A DNA stretch of 11,227 bases. Source: Caldifarciminota bacterium (GTDB taxonomy: Bacteria > Hydrothermota > Tepidihabitantia > Tepidihabitantales > JAOUPE01). Location: positions 1 to 11,227 of the forward strand of contig JAOUPE010000028.1 of the NCBI GenBank assembly GCA_029880025.1, read 5' to 3'. The position numbers and the translations under genes are program-made. The notes under the pieces are model-generated. The model had not been told where the DNA came from, ran no database searches, and saw nothing but the letters and a program-made list of their open reading frames with translations. Positions within the stretch are counted from its first letter, which is position 1. Every line of letters begins with the position of its first letter. Below, piece by piece: positions 6,559-11,227 of this stretch.

Positions 6559-7552
6559 CCGATTCCGTCTCTTGCGCCATTTAAAATACTTAATAATTGC
6601 TGGCGGAATAATCAGCGCCATTTTAATATTCATCTTATTAAGTACCAGTCAGACCAAATTGTCAAAAGCCGGCGAAGAAATCTCGTTCATCTTAACCAGC
6701 CAAGCGACCGCCCGTTCGGTGGCGTTTCATCTAAAAGAAAAAGGGGTCATTGACAATCCAACTAAATTTATCCTTTTGGCAAAACTCTTCAATTACGAAA
6801 GAAAGTTACGCAAAGGCAAATATCGATTAGCCCAGGGAATTGATGAGTTACAGGCACTAAAGATACTGGCCAAAGGCGGCGAATGGAAGACTCTGATAAC
6901 GATACCTGAAGGTAAAACCCTCAATCAGATTGCAGAAATTTTGGAACGGGAAGGGGTCTGTCCAAAAAATGATTTTATTAATCAGGCATCGGACCCAAAT
7001 TTTTTAAAAACGCTGGGCATCCAGGAAAAAAATGCTGAAGGGTATCTATTTCCTGACTCCTATGAATTTGAATTGCCTTCTGACCCAAAAGAGGTCTTGG
7101 TCCGAATGACCAAACGATTCTTCTCGGTCTTCAACCAGGTAAAGGTTGAGGCAAAATCATCGCTGCCTGACCATGAGGTGGTGATTTTAGCCTCGATGGT
7201 TGAGGCTGAGGCAGGAGTCGATTCCGAACGACCGATTATTGCTTCGGTCTTTTTAAATCGACTACGCCGGCGATTGCCATTACAATCTTGTGCTACAATT
7301 GAGTATGTATTAGAGGAACGCAAACCAAGGTTATCCTACGAGGATTTAAATATCCCATCCCCTTACAACACATATTTACATATCGGCTTACCGCCTGGTC
7401 CAATATGCAATCCGGGTCAAAATTCGCTAAGCGCGGTATTATTTCCGGCACAATCCAAATATCTCTATTTTGTCAGTCGCGGCGACGGTACCCATCAATT
7501 TTCGCAAACGAATCGTGAACACCAGGCGGCAATAAGACGATACAAAAAATGA
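6497..7552 (+). CDS. mltG: Endolytic murein transglycosylase
   Basis: MltG (YceG-like) cuts nascent glycan strands in the cell wall and so sets their length. The 351-residue longest frame has a basic N-terminus, one membrane helix at about 31-49, a LysM-like region (IPEGKTLNQIAEILEREGV, 136-154), and the catalytic domain: EGYLFPDSYEF (181-191), SMVEAEAGVDSERPIIASVFLNRL with the likely catalytic glutamate E236 or E238, PYNTYLHIGLPPGPICNPG and YLYFVSRGDGTHQFS. The start is uncertain. TTG at 6497 overlaps ruvX by 62 bases; TTG at 6572 would begin just before the membrane helix and remove the overlap. Neither has a good Shine-Dalgarno site. It closes the moxR operon. Confidence 0.9.
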   Translation: MINWRQLSSWKIISLPRIKISRFRLLRHLKYLIIAGGIISAILIFILLSTSQTKLSKAGEEISFILTSQATARSVAFHLKEKGVIDNPTKFILLAKLFNYERKLRKGKYRLAQGIDELQALKILAKGGEWKTLITIPEGKTLNQIAEILEREGVCPKNDFINQASDPNFLKTLGIQEKNAEGYLFPDSYEFELPSDPKEVLVRMTKRFFSVFNQVKVEAKSSLPDHEVVILASMVEAEAGVDSERPIIASVFLNRLRRRLPLQSCATIEYVLEERKPRLSYEDLNIPSPYNTYLHIGLPPGPICNPGQNSLSAVLFPAQSKYLYFVSRGDGTHQFSQTNREHQAAIRRYKK

Positions 7553-7572
7553 AATCCGCCTTCCGCAGGCGG
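7543..7572 (-). terminator. Terminator-like hairpin after the COG2865-type gene
   Basis: Read on the minus strand, a perfect 6-base stem CCGCCT/AGGCGG with a 5-base loop (7572-7556) begins eight bases past the stop codon. It is followed by ATTTCATTTTTTG, a T-rich tail inside the mltG 3' end. On the plus strand there is no T-run, so it would serve the minus strand only. Confidence 0.45.
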
Positions 7573-7595
7573 TTGGCGGTTAGCCGTTAGCGGAA
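7568..7595. repeat. Four 7-base units at the mltG/COG2865 convergence
   Basis: GGCGGTT, GGCGGTT, AGCCGTT and AGCGGAA follow one another with an exact 7-base period. The array covers the stop codon and last four residues (SANG) of the minus-strand gene, so part of its C-terminus is repeat-derived. Confidence 0.6.
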
Positions 7596-8833
7596 AGTGA
7601 ACTCCTACGAAAGTAGCGGGCGTTTCTCCCTTTTGCCGGTTCGGTCAATTTTCCTTTCTTGACTAACCGTGAGAGCAAGTAGCGTGCCTGACCACGATTA
7701 ATCCGTAGAAGGGTACGGCAAATCTCATTGGTGATATAGCCATTCTCTTTCAAAAAATCCATAATCAGATTCTCGGCATAAGCAACTTCGGCTCGACGGT
7801 GCAACCGATATTCGACCGATTTGCGTAATTGAGTATAAATCTCTTTTGACAGACGGTAAATCATGCCTCTAGTCTGACCAAATGGTTCTAAAATACCCCA
7901 TTCAATCATCGAATTCAAAACCTCTTTTACTTTATATTCTGGTCGCTGCAGCAACTGTTCGGCGGTTTTAATGTCTAATTCCCGATTACGCTTGAGATAG
8001 GAGAGCACTAAAAGTTCGGTCAACCCTAATTCTTTACCCTCCTTACTGCACTGGGCAATAAAAGTAGCAAACGGTTTATCGACGTTACCATCACGAATTA
8101 CCACTCGAACAAATTGTTCCTTCGTTTCAAAATGAGGCGGCTCTTTACCCAAACCGAGCAGAGTCGTAAACATACGCTTCACACCGATACCTGCCTTTTC
8201 CACTAATCCAATCTGATGCAGAATTGAATTGAGCAGTGGATTTCGAGCCATCGGTTCGTGACTTAGAATATTTTCGGATGTGACACCACTCAAAAAAGCA
8301 CCAGGGGTCGATATCTCCAGTCGGTCAAAATAATGGCGTACATAAATCGGGCTCAAAAGAGAATAATCCCGGTGAATCAGGCCATTCAAAAGTGCTTCTT
8401 GATAAACTTCAACCGGGAAGTCTGGAATTTCATAATCGAACAAGCCGATTTTTAAGGTAATCGTTTTATTATACTCCTGAATCGCTTTGGTTATTGTCTC
8501 CAAAAGCGAAAAAAAAGGTTTTGCACAATCAATCCGCTTATCGTATTCGGTTTCATTTCTAAAATGCAAATAATCGACCTCAGCGCTGGGTAAAATTGAA
8601 TGCAGGGTTGTCTCTTTACCTAATAAAATTAGTCCGGCAATAGAGATACGTATCGAGTCCTGTTTTTGCTTTAAGATACCAAGCGCGCGTAACATTTCTT
8701 GCTCAGGCAAGGTTAGCAAAAAGGAACCCGGGTCCTTTTTTTGAATAAGGTTTTTTAGTCTAACTAATTCATTACTATCAAGTTCCTCGAGACCGACATC
8801 TAAAGTTTGATCGGTAAAATCGGCATGCTCCAT
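7580..8833 (-). CDS. COG2865-type GHKL ATPase/winged-helix protein lacking the AlbA_2 domain
   Basis: A 417-residue protein matching the C-terminal part of predicted regulators with a RecG-C-like ATPase domain (HATPase_c_4). The signature block is EVYQEALLNGLIHRDYS (142-158), then YFDRLEISTPGAFLSGVTSENIL and ARNPLLNSILHQIGLVEKAGIGVKRM (196-221). Helix-turn-helix-like segments follow, about 270-315 and 350-400 (YITNEICRTLLRINRGQARYLLSRL). Full-length relatives begin with an AlbA_2/Schlafen-like DNA-binding domain of roughly 120 residues; here residue 1 aligns just beyond it and no trace of that domain lies upstream, where a TGA stop immediately precedes the ATG. A promoter nine bases upstream suggests this short form is the expressed one. 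Target and ligand are unknown. Confidence 0.82.
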   Translation of the reverse strand: MEHADFTDQTLDVGLEELDSNELVRLKNLIQKKDPGSFLLTLPEQEMLRALGILKQKQDSIRISIAGLILLGKETTLHSILPSAEVDYLHFRNETEYDKRIDCAKPFFSLLETITKAIQEYNKTITLKIGLFDYEIPDFPVEVYQEALLNGLIHRDYSLLSPIYVRHYFDRLEISTPGAFLSGVTSENILSHEPMARNPLLNSILHQIGLVEKAGIGVKRMFTTLLGLGKEPPHFETKEQFVRVVIRDGNVDKPFATFIAQCSKEGKELGLTELLVLSYLKRNRELDIKTAEQLLQRPEYKVKEVLNSMIEWGILEPFGQTRGMIYRLSKEIYTQLRKSVEYRLHRRAEVAYAENLIMDFLKENGYITNEICRTLLRINRGQARYLLSRLVKKGKLTEPAKGRNARYFRRSSLSANG

Positions 8834-8842
8834 TCATTCCCT

Positions 8843-8870
8843 ATCTTAAGACGTTTTACGAGCAAGTCAA
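8843..8870 (-). promoter_or_regulatory. Promoter of the COG2865-type gene
   Basis: On the minus strand TTGACT (8865-8870), a 16-base spacer and TAAGAT (8843-8848). The ATG at 8833 is nine bases past the -10 box, predicting a leaderless or near-leaderless message. Confidence 0.55.
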
Positions 8871-8947
8871 GAAGTTGTTTTACCCGGCCCTTGGTTTCAC
8901 AGGCGATTCATGAAGGACGGGGTTCAGTGTTTATTTATCTCAATTGC

Positions 8948-8972
8948 TTGGACTGGGTCCAACCCGGTTGGA
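8948..8972. repeat. Two overlapping, mutually exclusive short hairpins
   Basis: TTGGAC (8948-8953) can pair with GTCCAA (8957-8962), and TCCAACC (8958-8964) can pair with GGTTGGA (8966-8972). The two stems share 8958-8962, so only one can form at a time. The element directly follows the radical SAM stop codon on the minus strand. No T-run follows, so it is not a standard terminator. The rest of the 139-base gap holds only the downstream promoter. Confidence 0.45.
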
Positions 8973-10430
8973 TTAGCTTTTTGAAACAGCCTTACGGTTG
9001 TGATTAAGGTATAGCTTATCCCAGAGCGGCGTAGTTAATTCTTTCAAATTTTCATCGTATTGGCACAATGATTGGCAATATTTTTCATCGTCCAATAGAG
9101 TATGCGGTGCATAATCAATCGGTCTTGCACCATATTCTTTAATGATTTTACGCGCCTCGAGAAAATGGTCACGAATCGGACAAGGTCTTAACCAGTTGGT
9201 TTTCTTGCCGTCCGAAGCCGATAGATAACCATATTGCTTTTGCCAATCTCGAATCGCCTTGAAGAATGGTGTATTGATCGTATCGTTGATGGTTCCACCC
9301 TGTTGGTAAATATCATTGATATTTGAGACGGCAAAAGGAAAGAAGACGCAAGGCGCGACGTCGCCGTGCCAGTTAATATGTAAGTAACCACCTTCCCGAC
9401 CACCGGCAATACACCCATCACTAATCGTTCCCTGATTCCAAAAATCGGCTAACATAATCTTCTTTTTCCTAATGATTTCCCAGGTTCTTTGCCACATTTC
9501 TATCCGCTGCTGGGGAGTTGGCATCAAGTCAATTTCAACATCCCGGCCAATCGGCATGTAATGGAAAATCCAGCCATAGCTTGCACAATTCTTCTTAAAG
9601 AAAAAGTTAATGAATTCGTCAGACATTATTTCTTTAGCATTATCTTTAGTGGCGGTAATCGAAATCCCGTAAAGCACCTTATTTTTGCGTAAACGTTTCA
9701 TCACTGCAATTATCTTTTCAAACGCACCACTGCCTCGTCGCTTGTCCGTACTTTCTTTCAGACCCTCAACCGATATTGCCGGTGTCAGATTACCCAAATC
9801 ACCCAGTTCGGATGCGATTCGGTCATCAATCATGAATCCGTTGGTGTACATCATAAACATACAGTTTTCATTTTCCCGGGCTAAATCAAGCACGCTCTTA
9901 CCTTCTGACCGATACATTAACGGTTCACCGCCAGACAGGACAAAGAATCTTGTTCCCCATAATTCCTTGGCTTCCTGAATGATGCGGCTGAAAACTTTAT
10001 AGTCGAGTCGGTCGGCTTCGGTAGCAGCATTGGCATAGCAATTAGGGCAACGCAGATTACAAATCTTGGTCGGACTGATAACCATAAAACCCGGTGGTCC
10101 GGCTCCATATTTTTCTCGCCATTGTGCCTTGAGCCTTCTCATCTCTGAATTCATAAAGGCAACTTTTAAAAATGTATTCAAAGACCGGCGGGTCCATCTG
10201 GTTCTTAGGGCACCGTTCAGCATTGAACGGACTAAATAGTATTTATCTTCGGTAACTCGAAGTGAATCGATGTGTTCGACCGTATGGCTAATCTTTTTAA
10301 TGTACTGGGAAAAATAGAAAAAGAACGAACGCGAAAGCAGTCTTAGTTTATCGATTGGTATTAATCGGTCAAATTTAACCGCCAGACCGATTAGTTTAAC
10401 CAAAGGATTGGCAAGACCTGGTTTTTTCAC
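8973..10430 (-). CDS. Radical SAM enzyme with SPASM-like C-terminus, substrate unknown
   Basis: A 485-residue protein if started at the GTG at 10430. About 115 mostly helical residues precede the radical SAM core. The core has ISPTKICNLRCPNCYAN, where C-x3-C-x2-C binds the SAM-cleaving iron-sulfur cluster, then LSGGEP and MMYTNGFMIDD, as in COG0535 enzymes. The C-terminal part has further cysteines in DGCIAGGREGG, DVAPCVFF, RPCPIRDH and YCQSLC, suggesting SPASM-like auxiliary clusters. The frame can be extended to a TTG at 10478, but that places the promoter boxes inside the coding sequence, so the GTG eight bases past the -10 is preferred. No precursor peptide gene is visible nearby. SPASM relatives modify peptides or activate sulfatases, but no specific role can be given. 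It is divergent from the secreted-protein gene. Confidence 0.85.
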   Translation of the reverse strand: MKKPGLANPLVKLIGLAVKFDRLIPIDKLRLLSRSFFFYFSQYIKKISHTVEHIDSLRVTEDKYYLVRSMLNGALRTRWTRRSLNTFLKVAFMNSEMRRLKAQWREKYGAGPPGFMVISPTKICNLRCPNCYANAATEADRLDYKVFSRIIQEAKELWGTRFFVLSGGEPLMYRSEGKSVLDLARENENCMFMMYTNGFMIDDRIASELGDLGNLTPAISVEGLKESTDKRRGSGAFEKIIAVMKRLRKNKVLYGISITATKDNAKEIMSDEFINFFFKKNCASYGWIFHYMPIGRDVEIDLMPTPQQRIEMWQRTWEIIRKKKIMLADFWNQGTISDGCIAGGREGGYLHINWHGDVAPCVFFPFAVSNINDIYQQGGTINDTINTPFFKAIRDWQKQYGYLSASDGKKTNWLRPCPIRDHFLEARKIIKEYGARPIDYAPHTLLDDEKYCQSLCQYDENLKELTTPLWDKLYLNHNRKAVSKS

Positions 10431-10438
10431 TTGCAGAA

Positions 10439-10466
10439 AGTATAAAAAGTATTGAGTCCTTGTCAA
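10439..10466 (-). promoter_or_regulatory. Promoter of the radical SAM gene
   Basis: On the minus strand TTGACA (10461-10466), a 16-base spacer and TATACT (10439-10444): the closest match to the bacterial housekeeping consensus in the window. Transcription should start near 10432, two bases before the GTG at 10430. The 58 bases up to the next -35 box (10467-10524) show nothing recognisable. Confidence 0.65.
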
Positions 10467-10524
10467 TAAGTTTAACAAGGGTTTTAATCCAGCAGTTTGT
10501 AATAAACCTGAATTTCATTTGCTA

Positions 10525-10552
10525 TTGACTAATGCTCTGGAAGGTTTAAAAT
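10525..10552 (+). promoter_or_regulatory. Promoter of the secreted C25-propeptide-like gene
   Basis: TTGACT (10525-10530), a 16-base spacer and TAAAAT (10547-10552). A start seven bases past the -10 box would fall exactly on the G of the GTG at 10559, so the predicted mRNA is leaderless. GGAAGG at 10539-10544 lies within the spacer and would not be transcribed. Confidence 0.6.
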
Positions 10553-10558
10553 TCAACG

Positions 10559-11227
10559 GTGAGAGGTTTCGTTTTTCTATTTTTTTGTTTTACTCTGGGT
10601 TTGAGTCAAATGAATATAATCAATTCTTCAGAGTCCGAAAATAACTTTTTATTCATTCTCAATTTAGATAGTTTAATTCATACTAATGAATCCGACTTTA
10701 TTAAGCCAATATTTTTTGATCCAACCACCCGGTCTTACTTGCATAGAATTGATTTACCAGGTTGTATTCACCTCTCTACCGAAATTGGCTATCCAGATTT
10801 ACCTCAGACCGAAGTCATGCTGGGTATTCCTCAAACTGGCAAAGTTATTCTCTCCGTGCATCAGAGCAGTTCGCGAATCTTTAATGATGTTAATCTGGCA
10901 CCAATTCCAAAACAATCCTGGGACAGCACAGTATTTAAAAAGTCGGAAGTCTATCAGGAAAATCGTTATCTTCCTGGTCCTTTAGCCGAGCTAAAAGAGA
11001 TCGGCTTGATGCGCAATATTCGAGTCGCCAGGATTTTAATTTCTCCGGCTCAATATAATCCAGTCACCAAAGAATTGAAGGTGTTTGACAAACTTGATAT
11101 AACTCTCGGTTTTACCGAAAAACCAACGGTCCAGCCAAGTCCAGATTTTTTTGACCCGATTTATGAAGCGACTTTACTCAATGGCAAAACTGCTAAAGAT
11201 TGGAAACGAATTTCAAAGACCGAACCC
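10559..11227 (+). CDS. Secreted protein with peptidase C25 propeptide-like domain (3' end outside window)
   Basis: An open frame of 223 codons runs off the right edge. From the GTG at 10559 it encodes MRGFVFLFFCFTLGLSQ, a short signal peptide, so the product should be exported. Residues about 75-200 (EIGYPDLPQTEVMLGIPQTGKVILSV, RYLPGPLAELKEIGLMRNIRVARILISPAQYNPVTKELKVFDKLDITLGF) resemble the propeptide of gingipain-type cysteine peptidases (C25), a domain also found at the front of large secreted proteins in FCB-group bacteria. The catalytic domain, if any, and any C-terminal sorting domain lie beyond the window. A stop (TAA at 10547-10549) lies just upstream, so the start is GTG 10559 or a later codon such as ATG 10610, which would lose the signal peptide. 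Confidence 0.7.
   Translation, partial: MRGFVFLFFCFTLGLSQMNIINSSESENNFLFILNLDSLIHTNESDFIKPIFFDPTTRSYLHRIDLPGCIHLSTEIGYPDLPQTEVMLGIPQTGKVILSVHQSSSRIFNDVNLAPIPKQSWDSTVFKKSEVYQENRYLPGPLAELKEIGLMRNIRVARILISPAQYNPVTKELKVFDKLDITLGFTEKPTVQPSPDFFDPIYEATLLNGKTAKDWKRISKTEP

Noticed and set aside
7291..7300. Cysteine in the MltG LQSCAT motif where E. coli has LQTDPT
   Set aside because: From memory the cysteine form occurs in MltG of other phyla, so it is not evidence of inactivation.
8834..8930. Minus-strand open stretch reading roughly CETKGRVKQLLDLLVKR upstream of the COG2865 gene
   Set aside because: It looked protein-like and could have been a remnant of the missing domain, but it lacks AlbA_2 motifs, is in another frame, and is explained by the promoter sequence.
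8807..9007. 66-codon plus-strand frame between the COG2865 and radical SAM genes
   Set aside because: It overlaps both minus-strand genes and the promoter, has no Shine-Dalgarno site and no family features.
10686..10985. 99-codon plus-strand frame near the right edge
   Set aside because: It is a shadow of the larger open frame from 10559 to the end, which has a signal peptide, a promoter and domain similarity.

Overview
This window looks like part of a bacterial chromosome of about 40-45% GC (estimated by eye). acpS, a YceD/DUF177 protein, ruvX, mltG and a MoxR-type ATPase are bacterial housekeeping genes. The mix of endonuclease Q, a radical SAM/SPASM-like enzyme and a secreted protein with a gingipain-type (peptidase C25) propeptide-like domain suggests an uncultured, FCB-like or WOR-3-like lineage. 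That placement is a guess from gene content, not an identification. No rRNA, tRNA, CRISPR array or insertion sequence was found.

Layout. (1) 1-4089, plus strand: endonuclease Q, a HIT-family nucleotide hydrolase/transferase, a GalT-like nucleotidyltransferase, a HAD phosphatase and holo-ACP synthase, a probable operon read from a promoter at 89-116. A divergent gene seems to begin at the left edge, on the minus strand. (2) 4119-4556, minus strand: a GNAT acetyltransferase whose N-terminus appears to be missing. (3) 4598-7552, plus strand: moxR, yceD-like, ruvX and mltG, tightly packed behind a promoter at 4598-4625. (4) 7580-10430, minus strand: a COG2865-type GHKL/winged-helix protein without its usual N-terminal AlbA_2 domain, and a radical SAM enzyme, each with its own promoter. 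(5) 10559-end, plus strand: the start of a secreted protein, truncated by the window edge.

Two patterns cut across the genes. First, six promoter-like box pairs (TTGACT or TTGACA, a spacer of 16 or once 17 bases, then an A/T-rich -10) sit at the heads of the transcription units. In five of them the start codon lies only 6-9 bases past the -10 box, which predicts leaderless or nearly leaderless mRNAs. Genes inside the operons use Shine-Dalgarno sites or 4-base ATGA overlaps. Second, the short intergenic gaps are largely made of small degenerate repeats, each with its own unit and period (7, 7, 9-10 and 11 bases), and one of these ends where the truncated acetyltransferase begins.

The first operon joins DNA repair (EndoQ), nucleotide or sugar-nucleotide handling (HIT, GalT-like, HAD) and lipid-carrier activation (AcpS) with no single pathway. 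The second joins a chaperone-like ATPase, a probable ribosome-assembly factor, rRNA maturation and peptidoglycan strand termination, a growth-linked set. I did not see a clear new defence or biosynthetic system. The most distinctive signals are the promoter/leaderless architecture, the EndoQ C-terminus that resembles a sliding-clamp-binding motif, and the repeat-filled junctions.
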